Origin: Pseudosporangium ferrugineum
GTDB lineage: Bacteria > Actinomycetota > Actinomycetes > Mycobacteriales > Micromonosporaceae
Direction of reading: 5' to 3'
DNA: 64,000 nucleotides
Assembly: GCF_003002065.1 (NCBI RefSeq)
Contig: NZ_PVZG01000012.1
Span: forward strand, 186,001-250,000
This document shows positions 46,811-56,300 of the stretch, one piece after another. The notes under the pieces were generated by a model that did not search any database, was not told the origin of the DNA, and saw only the letters and a list, made by a program, of their open reading frames with translations. A program made the position numbers and the translations under genes. The first letter of the stretch is position 1. Every line of letters starts with the position of its first letter.

Positions 46811-48331
46811 ATGCTGTGGGGAAGACTTCTCGCCGTTCTCGCCGTGGCCGCCACGACGGCCGCTCCGGCCCTGATCGCCACGCCGGCCGCCGCCTCGCCG
46901 CGGATCGCCTCGCCGCGGATCGCCTGGGGGCCGTGCGCCGACCCGGCCTTCGCCGCCGCCGGTGCCGAGTGCGGCTCGCTCGCCGTCCCGCTCGCCTACG
47001 ACGACCCGTCCGGCCCCCGGGTCGAGATCGCCCTCAGCCGGGTACGGCACCGGGTCCCGGACGCGCAGTACCAGGGCGTACTGATCACCGTCGCCGGCGG
47101 ACCCGGCGGGTCCGGGCTGCAGACCTTCACCGCCTCGGGCCCCCGGGTGCCGGATCACGCCGCCGAGGCGTACGACTGGGTCTCGTTCGACGCCCGCGGC
47201 GTCGGCGCGAGCCGGCCCGCCCTCTCCTGCGACCCGGACTACATGGACTATCGCCGCCCCGACTACGTGCCCACCACCGAGAAACTCGAACAGACCTGGC
47301 TGACCCGGGTACGCCGCTACGCCCAGGACTGCGGCGCCAAGAACGATCCGGCCCTGCTGGCCAACATCAAGACCGCCGACACGGCCCGCGACATCGACGC
47401 GATCCGGGCGGCTCTCGGCGTCTCCCGGGTCACCCTCTACGGCATCTCGTACGGGACCTACGTGCTCCAGGTCTACGGCACGCTCTTCCCGACCCGGGTA
47501 CGCCGGATGGTCCTCGACAGCACCGTCGACCCCCGCTACGTCTTCTACCAGGTCAACCTCAACCAGGACGTGGCGATGAACCGTAACCTCGGCGCCTGGA
47601 TGGAATGGACCGCCCGGTACGACCAGGTGTACCACCTGGGCACGACGGCGGCGGCGGTGCGCAAGGTCTACGACGCCCAGTTCAGCAGGCTGCGGGCCAC
47701 CCCGGCGGGCGGCCTCGTCGGGCCGGACGAGCTCACCGACATCTTCGTGATCGCCGAGTACGGCCAAAGCGGCTGGCCCACGGTTGCCGACGTCTTCGCC
47801 CGGCTCGTACGCGGCGACTGGCAACCGGCGAAGGAACTGTTCGACGCCGTCGGCGGACGCGGCAACGACAACGGCTACGCGGTCTACCTCGCCACCCAGT
47901 GCACGGACGTCCAGTGGCCCACCGACTGGAACCGCTGGCACGCGGACAACTGGCGCACGTACCCGCAGGCATCGGACTTCACCTGGATGAACGCGTGGTA
48001 CAACGCCCCGTGCATCGCCTGGCCGGCCCGCGCGGGCACGCCGGTGACCATCGACGGCAAAGGCGTGCCGAGCGTCCTGATGGTCGGCGAGGAGTACGAC
48101 GGTGCCACCCCCTTCCCGGGCAGCATCGAGGTCCGCAAGCGCTTCCCGGGCGCCTCGCTGATCCTCGAGCCGGGCGGCACCAGCCACGCGGCGAGCCTGA
48201 GCGGCAACCCGTGCGTGGACCCGGCGATCGCCCGCTACCTGCTGACCGGCGAGCGTCCGCCCCGCAAGCCCGGGGACGGCCCGGACGCTCTCTGCGCGCC
48301 CCTGCCCGAGCCGGTACCCCCGTCCGCCTGA
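46811..48331 (+). CDS. Secreted alpha/beta hydrolase (tripeptidyl aminopeptidase-like)
   Basis: A 506-residue secreted enzyme. The signal peptide reads LLAVLAVAATTAAPALIATPAAA. The mature part begins IAWGPCADPAFAAAGAECGSLAVPLAYDDPSG, as in SlpD/SlpE/Tap-type proteases. The oxyanion region is VAGGPGGSGLQ, the nucleophile Ser213 lies in YGISYGTYV, and the C-terminal TAP-like domain has VPSVLMVGEEYDGATPFPGS (catalytic Asp) and GTSHAA (catalytic His). Related Streptomyces enzymes remove tripeptides from the N-termini of secreted proteins. The ATG has no strong ribosome site. No obvious partner is adjacent. Confidence 0.88.
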   Translation: MLWGRLLAVLAVAATTAAPALIATPAAASPRIASPRIAWGPCADPAFAAAGAECGSLAVPLAYDDPSGPRVEIALSRVRHRVPDAQYQGVLITVAGGPGGSGLQTFTASGPRVPDHAAEAYDWVSFDARGVGASRPALSCDPDYMDYRRPDYVPTTEKLEQTWLTRVRRYAQDCGAKNDPALLANIKTADTARDIDAIRAALGVSRVTLYGISYGTYVLQVYGTLFPTRVRRMVLDSTVDPRYVFYQVNLNQDVAMNRNLGAWMEWTARYDQVYHLGTTAAAVRKVYDAQFSRLRATPAGGLVGPDELTDIFVIAEYGQSGWPTVADVFARLVRGDWQPAKELFDAVGGRGNDNGYAVYLATQCTDVQWPTDWNRWHADNWRTYPQASDFTWMNAWYNAPCIAWPARAGTPVTIDGKGVPSVLMVGEEYDGATPFPGSIEVRKRFPGASLILEPGGTSHAASLSGNPCVDPAIARYLLTGERPPRKPGDGPDALCAPLPEPVPPSA

Positions 48332-48387
48332 GCCCGGACGATGTCTGGTCGAGAATGGGTGGGTGACGGACGAGGACGGGTGCACCG

Positions 48388-49761
48388 GTGCGGGGTGAGG
48401 CGAGCATCGCGCACGTCGATCTGGACGCCATGTTCGCCGCGGTGGAGCAGCGCGACAAGGTCTCGCTCCGCGGCCGGCCGGTGATCGTGGGCGGGGTCGC
48501 CGGCCGGGGTGTCGTCTCCACCGCGTCGTACGAGGCCCGCCGCTTCGGGGCGCGGTCCGCGATGCCGATGGCCGAGGCCCGGCGGCGGTGCCCGGCCGGC
48601 ACGGCGTTCCTGGCGCCCCGGTTCGCCGCGTACCGCAAGACCAGCGACGTGGTGATGGCCGTGCTCCACGGCTTCTCGCCGCTGGTGGAGCAGGTCTCCA
48701 TCGACGAGGCGTACGTCGACCTGGCCGCGGCCGGCGACCACGACCTGTCGGTGGACGGCGTCACGGCGGTCGCCGGCCGGATCACGGCCGCGATCGCCGC
48801 GGCGACCGGCGGGGTGACCGCCTCGATCGGGGTGGGCACCTCGAAGCTCGTCGCGAAGATCGGCTCGGACCTGCACAAGCCGGCCGGGATCACGGTCACC
48901 GCCGCGGGCCGGGAGCGGGAGCTGCTGGCCCCGCTGCCGGTGACCCGGCTGCCCGGGGTCGGCCCGGCCACCGCCGAGCGGCTGCGCCGCGCCGGCGTCG
49001 GCACCGTCGGCGACCTCGCCCGGGTGCCCCTGCCGGAGCTGCTCGACTGGTTCGGTCACGCCCACGGCACCGGCCTCCACCGGCTGGCCCGCGCCGACGA
49101 CGACCGGCCGGTGGTCAGCGAGCGCGAGGCCAAGTCGGTGTCCGCGGAGGAGACCTTCGACGTCGACCTGACCGACCGCGCCCGCCTGGAGGCGGAGCTC
49201 GACCTGCTCGCGGCGCGGGTCGGCGGGCGGCTGCGGGCGGGCGGCCTGTCGGCCCGCACGGTCACGATCAAGGTGCGCCACCACGACTTCACGACCATCA
49301 CCCGCTCGACGACGCGCGACCAGCCCACCGACGATCCCCGGCTGGTCACCCAGCTGGCCCGCCGCCTGCTCACCGGCGTCGACACCTCGGCCGGCATCCG
49401 GCTCCTCGGCGTCGGCGCCACCACCCTGGCGGACTTCGTCCAGGACGACCTGTTCGCCGCCGCGCCCGGCAGCGCCGCGCCCGACCGCCCGGCCGCCACC
49501 GCCGCCGAGGAGCCGCCCACCGATCAAGCCCCAGATCAGGCCCCAGCCGCCCCCGCCGCCGCACCGCCGGCCGGGTGGCGTCCCGGCCAGGACGTCCGCC
49601 ACGACGTCCACGGCCCCGGTTGGGTCTGGGGCAGCGGCCGCGGGCTCGTCACGGTCCGCTTCGAGGGCCCCGCGACACCGCCCGGACCGGTGCGCACCTT
49701 CGCGGACGACGACCCGGCCCTGTGCCCCGGCGACCCCCCGGAGTGGGCGCCCGGCGGCTGA
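48388..49761 (+). CDS. dinB: DNA polymerase IV (Y-family)
   Basis: A 457-residue translesion polymerase. The catalytic palm has IAHVDLDAMFAAVEQRD and VSIDEAYVDLAAA (metal-binding Asp and Asp-Glu). The fingers and HhH region read SIGVGTSKLVAKIGSDLHKPAG and LPGVGPATAERLRRAGVGTVGDLA; the little finger follows. A C-terminal extension after a Pro/Ala linker has WRPGQDVRHDVHGPGWVWGSGRGLVTVRFEG, a small domain known on actinobacterial DinB proteins. It copies damaged DNA with low fidelity. The GTG at 48388 is taken as the start. No clear LexA box is seen upstream. Confidence 0.93.
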   Translation: MRGEASIAHVDLDAMFAAVEQRDKVSLRGRPVIVGGVAGRGVVSTASYEARRFGARSAMPMAEARRRCPAGTAFLAPRFAAYRKTSDVVMAVLHGFSPLVEQVSIDEAYVDLAAAGDHDLSVDGVTAVAGRITAAIAAATGGVTASIGVGTSKLVAKIGSDLHKPAGITVTAAGRERELLAPLPVTRLPGVGPATAERLRRAGVGTVGDLARVPLPELLDWFGHAHGTGLHRLARADDDRPVVSEREAKSVSAEETFDVDLTDRARLEAELDLLAARVGGRLRAGGLSARTVTIKVRHHDFTTITRSTTRDQPTDDPRLVTQLARRLLTGVDTSAGIRLLGVGATTLADFVQDDLFAAAPGSAAPDRPAATAAEEPPTDQAPDQAPAAPAAAPPAGWRPGQDVRHDVHGPGWVWGSGRGLVTVRFEGPATPPGPVRTFADDDPALCPGDPPEWAPGG

Positions 49762-49978
49762 TCAGGCAAAGATCATCTCCCCATCGCGCAGAAGCCCGCC
49801 GAGACGACCCCGGCGGGCGCGGGGGCCGCACGGTTCCGCAGCGCATCTGAACTGCGGTTCCGCGCCGACGCACCGTCGCGGCGGGGCTCGGGCACACGTG
49901 GCGCGTCCCGCCTACCGTCGTCGGCCGGAGCGGGCCCGTGCGGTGACGCCCGGATGCCGGAGAGGTGGGGAACAGAGG

Positions 49979-51562
49979 GTGGATCACGCTTACCGGGTCA
50001 GTCCGTTGCGCTCGGCGGATCCCACGAGGCTCGGTGACTACGAGTTGATCGGCCGCCTCGGGGCCGGCGGCATGGGCGTGGTCTACCTGGCGCGGGACGC
50101 GGCCGGCCTGCCCGCGGCGATCAAGCTGATCCACCCCGGTCTGACGGCCGACCCGGAGTTCGTCGCCCGATTCCACAGCGAGGTGGCGCGGGCGCGGCAG
50201 GTGCCCCCGTACTGCACCGCGGAGTTCCTCGACGCCGACCTCGACCACGAGCCGCCGTACCTGGTCGTGGAGTACGTGGACGGACCGAGCCTGCCGGAGA
50301 TCGTCGAGGAGCGTGGCCCGCTGACCGGCGGTGCGCTGCACTCCCTCGCGGTCGGTGTGGCCACCGCGCTCACCGGGATCCACGGTGCGCACGTGATCCA
50401 CCGCGATCTGAAGCCGGACAACGTGTTGCTGCCGCCGAGCGGCCCGAAGGTGATCGACTTCGGCATCGCCCGGCCGTTCGCGCCCACCCGGGCGCTGACC
50501 CACGTGGACATGATGGTGGGCACGGTCGCCTACATGGCGCCGGAACGGTTCTCCGACCAGGAGGTGCCGGTCTCGTCGGCGGCCGACGTGTTCTCCTGGG
50601 GTTGTGTGATCGCGTACGCGGGAACCGGCAGAACCCTGTTCCGCGGTGACTCACCGTCGGCGACCGCGGGCCGGATCCTCACCCATCAGCCCGAGCTGGA
50701 CGGCTTGCCGGACTCCCTGCGCCCCATCGTGCGGCTGGCGCTGGCGAAGGACCCGGCCGATCGCCCGGCCGCGGCGGACCTGCTGGGCATGCTGGTGGGC
50801 CGGATTCCGGTGCCGGCACCCGGATCCGCGGCGGCGAGCGGCACGGGCGCCGGGCTTCCGGCGGCACGGAAACCTCGTTCGCGCCGCATCCTCGCCGGCG
50901 GTGTCGCCGTCCTGGCCGCCGTGGGGGCGTTCGCCGCCCTGCGGGGGCCGGGGGAACGCGGTCCGGACACCGCCCCGCCGTCGAACGACCGGAATCCCGT
51001 GGCCCTGCACTCCGGCGGTTCGGCATCGCCCACCGCGGCACGGTCGGCCCGGACGCCGCCGGCCGATCGGATGTCGCTGGCGCGGCCGAGTGCGACGGCC
51101 TCCTCGCGGGAGGCCGGGAGCACCCGGCCGCCGGCCTCGAAGTCCGCCGGAAAGCCCCGGGCGGCCGTCAACACGTCCGGCCGGAACCTGGCCCTGCACC
51201 GTCCGGCCGCGGCGTCCACCTCGGAAGGCGACGCGTGGGCGGCACCGAACGCGGTCGACGGCGACGGGTCGACCCGCTGGGGCAGCGCGTGGAACGATCC
51301 GCAGTGGCTCCGGGTGGACCTCGGCGGCCGGTGGCAGATCACCGAGATCGTCGTGCGATGGGAGCGCGCCTACGCGAAGAGCTATCGCGTGGAGATCTCC
51401 GCCGACGGCTCGCGCTGGTCGACCGTCTTCCGGACCTCGGCCGGTGCCGGCGGGACGGTGAGGGTCCCGGTCGACCGGTCGACGGGCCGCTACGTCCGGG
51501 TGTACGGCACCCAGCGCAGCGGCGGCTACGGCTATTCGCTCTACGAGCTGGAGGTCCGCTGA
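49979..51562 (+). CDS. Membrane Ser/Thr protein kinase with extracellular discoidin (F5/8C) domain
   Basis: A 527-residue receptor-like kinase. The kinase domain occupies about 20-275: GAGGMGVVY glycine loop, Lys49 in AIKLI, HRDLKPDNVLL with catalytic Asp near 142, DFGIARPF, and TVAYMAPERFSD. A single membrane helix at about 302-320 (RILAGGVAVLAAVGAFAAL) follows. A Ser/Ala/Pro-rich stalk leads to an F5/8 type C domain (about 402-527): NLALHRPAAASTSEGDAW, NAVDGDGSTRWGSAW, WLRVDLGGRWQITEIVVRW, RYVRVYGTQR. Discoidin domains bind glycans, so this kinase probably senses cell-wall or extracellular carbohydrate. GTG 49979 follows GGTGGGGAA; a longer start at 49898 is less likely. 217 nt upstream are non-coding. 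Confidence 0.9.
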   Translation: MDHAYRVSPLRSADPTRLGDYELIGRLGAGGMGVVYLARDAAGLPAAIKLIHPGLTADPEFVARFHSEVARARQVPPYCTAEFLDADLDHEPPYLVVEYVDGPSLPEIVEERGPLTGGALHSLAVGVATALTGIHGAHVIHRDLKPDNVLLPPSGPKVIDFGIARPFAPTRALTHVDMMVGTVAYMAPERFSDQEVPVSSAADVFSWGCVIAYAGTGRTLFRGDSPSATAGRILTHQPELDGLPDSLRPIVRLALAKDPADRPAAADLLGMLVGRIPVPAPGSAAASGTGAGLPAARKPRSRRILAGGVAVLAAVGAFAALRGPGERGPDTAPPSNDRNPVALHSGGSASPTAARSARTPPADRMSLARPSATASSREAGSTRPPASKSAGKPRAAVNTSGRNLALHRPAAASTSEGDAWAAPNAVDGDGSTRWGSAWNDPQWLRVDLGGRWQITEIVVRWERAYAKSYRVEISADGSRWSTVFRTSAGAGGTVRVPVDRSTGRYVRVYGTQRSGGYGYSLYELEVR

Positions 51563-51634
51563 CCCGGTCGCCGCGCGGAGCGTGGGAGCGCGGCTCCCTG
51601 GATGCCCGCGTCCGCGGCGGGGCACGATGGGTAC

Positions 51635-52489
51635 ATGCACCGTGAGCAGCTCGCCGACTTCCTGCGCCGCCGCCGCGAGGCGATCCGCCCGGCGGAGGTC
51701 GGCATCGCCGACGGCCCGCGGCGGCGCACCGCCGGGCTGCGGCGCGAGGAGGTGGCGATGCTGGCCGGCATGTCGGTGGACTATGTCGTACGCCTGGAGC
51801 AGGGCCGCAGCAGCCAGCCCTCGACCCAGCTGCTCGGCGCGCTGGCCCGGGCGTTGCGCCTCTCCGACGACGAGCGCGCGCACCTGTTCCACCTGGCCGG
51901 TCTCCGCCCGCCGGCGGCCGACGGGGTGGCCCGTTTCGCCCGGGCCGGCCTGATGCGCCTGCTGGACCTGCTCGGCGACAACCCGGCCATGGTGCTGTCG
52001 GACCTGGGCGAGGTGCTGGCCCAGAACAGGGCGTCCGTGCTGCTCGTCGGCGATCACACCGGCTTCTCCGGCGACGCGCGCTACCTCGCGTACCGATGGT
52101 TCACCGACCCCGGGTACGGACCGCACCTGCTGCCGGACGAGCGCGAGGACCACGGCCGTCAGCTGGTCGCCGACCTGCGGGCGACCGCCGGCCGCAGGTC
52201 CGGCGATCCCGTGGTGACCGGCCTCGTCGAGCGGTTGCGGGCGGCGAGCCCGGACTTCCGCCGCCTCTGGGCCGAGCACGAGGTGGCGGTGCGCCGCGCC
52301 GGCCGCAAGACCTTCGACCACGCGCGGGTGGGGCGGGTGGTGATGGACTGCGAGACCCTGATGACACCCGACCTGGGCCAGCAGCTGGTGGTCCTCACCC
52401 CGGCCGACGAGGGGTCGCGCGAGCGGCTGGCGCTGCTGCTGGTCCTCGGCGTCGAGGAGTTCCCCGCCGGGAGCGCGTCCGCGGGCTGA
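51635..52489 (+). CDS. XRE-family regulator with MmyB-like C-terminal domain
   Basis: A 284-residue regulator. The HTH lies at about 5-70: LADFLRRRREAIRPAEVG, RRTAGLRREEVAMLAGMSVDYVVRLEQGRSSQPSTQLLGALARALRLSDDERAHLFHLAG. The second part has the MmyB-like ligand domain, with LLGDNPAMVLSDLGEVLAQN and SPDFRRLWAEHEVAVRRAGRKTFDHARVG. Members of this group often sit beside an SDR gene they repress; none is next to it here. The ATG at 51635 lies 6 nt after a -10-like CACGAT without a ribosome site, suggesting a leaderless transcript. An upstream start at 51602 adds 11 residues outside the domain. Confidence 0.87.
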   Translation: MHREQLADFLRRRREAIRPAEVGIADGPRRRTAGLRREEVAMLAGMSVDYVVRLEQGRSSQPSTQLLGALARALRLSDDERAHLFHLAGLRPPAADGVARFARAGLMRLLDLLGDNPAMVLSDLGEVLAQNRASVLLVGDHTGFSGDARYLAYRWFTDPGYGPHLLPDEREDHGRQLVADLRATAGRRSGDPVVTGLVERLRAASPDFRRLWAEHEVAVRRAGRKTFDHARVGRVVMDCETLMTPDLGQQLVVLTPADEGSRERLALLLVLGVEEFPAGSASAG

Positions 52490-52533
52490 GCGGCACCGGT
52501 GCGGTATGCGGATCGGCCCGATGCGATGTGAAC

Positions 52534-52539
52534 TACGAT
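52534..52539 (+). promoter_or_regulatory. Putative -10 element of a leaderless promoter for the IclR gene
   Basis: TACGAT lies 6 nt before the ATG at 52546. No ribosome site lies between the two. A transcript starting about 7 nt after the hexamer would begin at the ATG. Confidence 0.4.
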
Positions 52540-52545
52540 TCCGCA

Positions 52546-53310
52546 ATGGCCAACACCGATCCGAGCGATGCCTCGACGTCCGACATCCAGGCGGTCGCCC
52601 GCGTCGGCCAGATCTGTGCCCTGTTCGGCCCCCGCGTGCCCGAGCTCTCGGCCGCCGACGTGGCCGAGCGCACCGGGCTGAACCGCACCACGGCGTACCG
52701 GTACTGCGCGTCGATGGTCGCCGCGCGGATCCTCGAGCGGGGCTCGCGCCGCGGCACCTTCGCGCTGGGGCCGCTGATGCTGGAGCTGGGGACCCTGGCG
52801 CTGGGCCGGCAGCGGGTCGTCGACCTCGCCCGGCCGCACCTGCGCAAGCTCAGCGCCGCGGTCCGGATGACGTCCGTGCTCAGCGTGCTCGGCGCACAGG
52901 GCCCGGTCGTCGCGCTCGCCCAGGAGGACACGAGCCGGATGCTGGTGGTGACCGTGCACCCCGGCACGAAGCTCGACGTGACCGCGGCGCAGACCCGGCT
53001 GTTCCTGGCCCACAGCGCCAACGCGGCGCTGGACGCGATGCTGGAGGAGCTGCCGCCGGTCGAGCGGGCGCGGCTGGAGGCCGAGGTCGACGCGGCCCGC
53101 CGCCGCGGTTTCAGCTTCGTGCGGCCCAGCGGCGGCCCGTTCGTGGTGGCGGCGCCGGTGTTCGACGAGGGCGGGCTGGCCGCCACGGTGGCGATCCTCG
53201 GCGCCGGCGAGCTGCCCGACCTGACGCCGGTGCTGGACCAACTCCTGGCCGCCACGACCGCGCTGAGCGATGAGCTGGGCGCCCCGCCCGGCGCCCCGGC
53301 CCTGCAATGA
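52546..53310 (+). CDS. IclR family transcriptional regulator
   Basis: A 254-residue regulator. The winged HTH is at about 10-75 (IQAVARVGQICALFGPRVPELSAADVAERTGLNRTTAYRYCASMVAARILERG), with the effector domain after it (TFALGPLMLELGTLALGRQRVVDLARPHLRKLSAAVRMTSVLSVL and RRGFSFVRPSGGPFVVAAPVFDEGGLAATVAI). IclR proteins bind small aromatic or keto acids and control catabolic operons. Neighbours are an XRE regulator gene upstream and a convergent glycosidase gene, so its target may be elsewhere. The ATG 52546 is close to a -10-like hexamer; the longer frame upstream runs antiparallel to no known gene and is not needed. Confidence 0.88.
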   Translation: MANTDPSDASTSDIQAVARVGQICALFGPRVPELSAADVAERTGLNRTTAYRYCASMVAARILERGSRRGTFALGPLMLELGTLALGRQRVVDLARPHLRKLSAAVRMTSVLSVLGAQGPVVALAQEDTSRMLVVTVHPGTKLDVTAAQTRLFLAHSANAALDAMLEELPPVERARLEAEVDAARRRGFSFVRPSGGPFVVAAPVFDEGGLAATVAILGAGELPDLTPVLDQLLAATTALSDELGAPPGAPALQ

Positions 53311-53334
53311 GCCGGGACGCCGGAGGCGGGGTCC

Positions 53335-56300
53335 CTACCTGTAGCTGACGGTCACGTCGTGCCGGACCGGCTGCGGGCCCGCGTGCACCGTGAGGGTGCG
53401 CGCGGCGGCCGAGTACGTCCAGGCCGTACGCGCCACGGCGTGCCCGTTCACCCGGACGCTGCGCGGCGCCGCGGCACCGGCGAACACGACCGTCCAGTCC
53501 CGGCCGGTCACCTGGCCGGGGTGCCGCCCGCGGACCGCGTCGATCCGCAGCGTGCGCCCGGCGTCGCGGACGCTCAGCGCCGTCGTGGCGTGCCGGGTGT
53601 GGTCGGTGCCGTCGTCCTCGTACAGCTCGCCGCCTCCGTTCGCGCCCACGCCGACGGTGACCGTGGCCGCCCTCAGCGGGTTGCCCACGTCGCCGCTGAC
53701 GTCGCCGGTCCGCGTCACCACCGCACCGCCGGAGCGGACGAACACCGGCATGGTGTCCAGCGTGGTGGTGATGTCCGCGGTGGTGCCGCCCCGGTACGTG
53801 ACCCCCGTGAAGAAGTCCGTCCAGGTGCTGCCCGGCGGGAACCACACGGAGGTCGTCGCCGTGGTGCCCGGCTCGGTCACGGGTGCGACCAGCAGGTCCG
53901 GGCCGTAGAGGTACTGCGAGCCGGCCGTGGCGTACGCCTCCTGCTCACCGGGGTAGGCCAGGTACATCGGCCGGGTGATGGGCAGACCGTCCCGGTTCGC
54001 CCGGGCCGCGGCGGAGTACGTGTACGGCATCAGCCGCTCCCGCAACCGCAGGAAGTCGGCGGACGACTTGTGCGCGGCCGGCCCGTACTGCCACGGCAGC
54101 CGGTCGCTGTGGTTGGAGTGCAGGCGGTCGATGGGTTGGAAGGTGCCCATCTGGACCCAGCGGGCGTACAGGTCGTCCGGGAGCTTGGTGCTGCCCGGCT
54201 CGGTGCCCGGCTCCTGGAGCCCGAACGTGTGCCCGCCGATGTCGTGGCTGATCGCGGCCAGCCCGGTGGCGGCCGACTCCCCCGGCGTGTAGCCGACCTC
54301 GTAGCGCAGCGTCTCCCAGTTGGAGATGGTGTCGCCGCTGAAGTGCAGGGTGGTGCGCTTGTCGGCCCACGGCCCGGTCGGCACGGCGGTCGGGTTGCTG
54401 TAGCCGCCGGCCTGCAGCGATCCGTACGCCCGGGAGAACGCGAATCCGTTCTCGGCGGCGTACTGGTGGTTGATCCACGCGTCCGGGGTCACGCCCGGCA
54501 GTGAGGACGACGCCTGGTCGCAGCACCAGTCCAGCCACCAGGCGTCGATGCCCAGGTCCTGCATGTCCTTGTGCAGGCCGAAGTACGCGGCGAGCTGGTC
54601 CGGGTCGGCCCAGTCGAACACGTAGCAGTCGGGGCCGCTGTTGCAGCCGGCCCGGCGCAGCTTGCCCTTGGCCGTCTCCTGCGCCGCCGCGAACTTCGGG
54701 TCGGAGCCGTCGATGCTCGGGTGCACGTTCCACGAGGTGTGCAGGCCCTCGGCGTGCAGCCAGTCCAGGAAGCCCTTGGGGTCGGGGAACCGGGCGGGGT
54801 CGATCTCCCAGCCGTTCCACTTGTCGCCGGCCTTGAAGTCGGTGTCGACCACCAGGGCGTCCAGCGGGATGTTCTCGCTGCGGAACCGGGGCACGATCGT
54901 CTGCTGGAAGTCCGCGGCCGACCGGTCGTAGTACTCCGAATACCACACGCCGTAGGTCCAGCGCGGCAGCAGCGCGGTCGGTCCGGTGAGGACGGACAGC
55001 TCCCGCAGCGCGCGGGCGTAGTCCCGGCCGTACCCGAAGACGTAGCCGTCCTGGTAGCCGCCGGGGTGCGCGGACCGCTGCGTCACCGTCCGCGCGCCCG
55101 GCTCGTAGAGCGCCGATTCGGTGTCGTCGAGCAGCGACCAGCCGTCGGCGTAGAGCAGGCCGGGCGCGGTCAGCGCGCCGCCGTCGACGCCGTCGAGCGA
55201 GCGGCGGTATCCGCCGAGCGCCGCGTGCGGGGCCAGGATCGGGGTGGCCGGCGCGACGAACGCGACGGTGTCGATGTTGACGTTGCAGCTGTCGGCGGCG
55301 GGGCAGCCCAGGGTGACGGTGCTGGTTCCGGCGGGGAGCGTGACGGGCGCGGACACCGTACGCCAGTAGTCCCAGCCGCTGGTCGGGGCGAGCGCCACCG
55401 TGCCCGGCGCGCCCTGCCCCACCGCCACGGAGACCGTACGGGACCGGGGCGCCTGCGCACCGGCGCGGGCGTTGGCGTAGCGCAGCTGGAGCCGGTAGGT
55501 GCCGGCCTTCGGCACGTCGGTGACGGTCAGCGTGGCGGAGGAGGCGGTGCGCTCCAGCCCGGCCAGGAAGCCGCCGCCGGAGTAGCCGTTGTGGTCCCGG
55601 GCGAGCTTGGCCCCGCCGGCCAGCACGGCGGCGTCCGCCTCGCAGAGCGCACCGAACGCGCACTGCTGCGGGGCCGGCGGCTGCGGCTGCGGGTACGCGT
55701 CACCGGGCCGCACGACGGCGAGGCTGTCCACGTTGACGTGCCCGGAGTCGGCCGCCTCGCGGGTGAGCGAGATCTCGTGCCGGCCCGCCGGCAGCGCCAC
55801 GGCCGCCGTGGCCACCGCCCAGGTGTCCCAGGATCCGGTGCTGGGCAGGGAGACCTGCGCCGCGGCGGTGCCGTCGACGGCCACGCTCAGCGTCCGGGTG
55901 GTGTTCTGGCCGTCGCCGCCCGTGCTGTTGGCGTAGCGGACGGCGTACTGGTACGTGCCGGCGGCGGGGACCGTCACCGCGTACGTGAGGAAGTCTCCGG
56001 CGGCCTCGAAGCCGGCGGCGAACCCGGGCCCGGTGTAGCCGCCGTGGTCGGTGGCGACGCCGGGGCCGCGCAGCTTGGCGGTCTCGGCCTCGCACAGCGC
56101 GCCGACGGCGCAGGCGGGGGCGGCCCGGTCGGCCCACGGCGCGGCCTGGACGACCTGCCGGCCGTTCCTGAGCCGTACCGTCAGGTTGTCGGTGGCGAAC
56201 GGCCCGGAACCGACCTTGTAACGCAGGGTGAGCGCGCCGGTGTCAATGGTCAGCCAGCCGTCACGGGTCCGGCTGGTGAACTTCGGCGGTGCGAAGCCCT

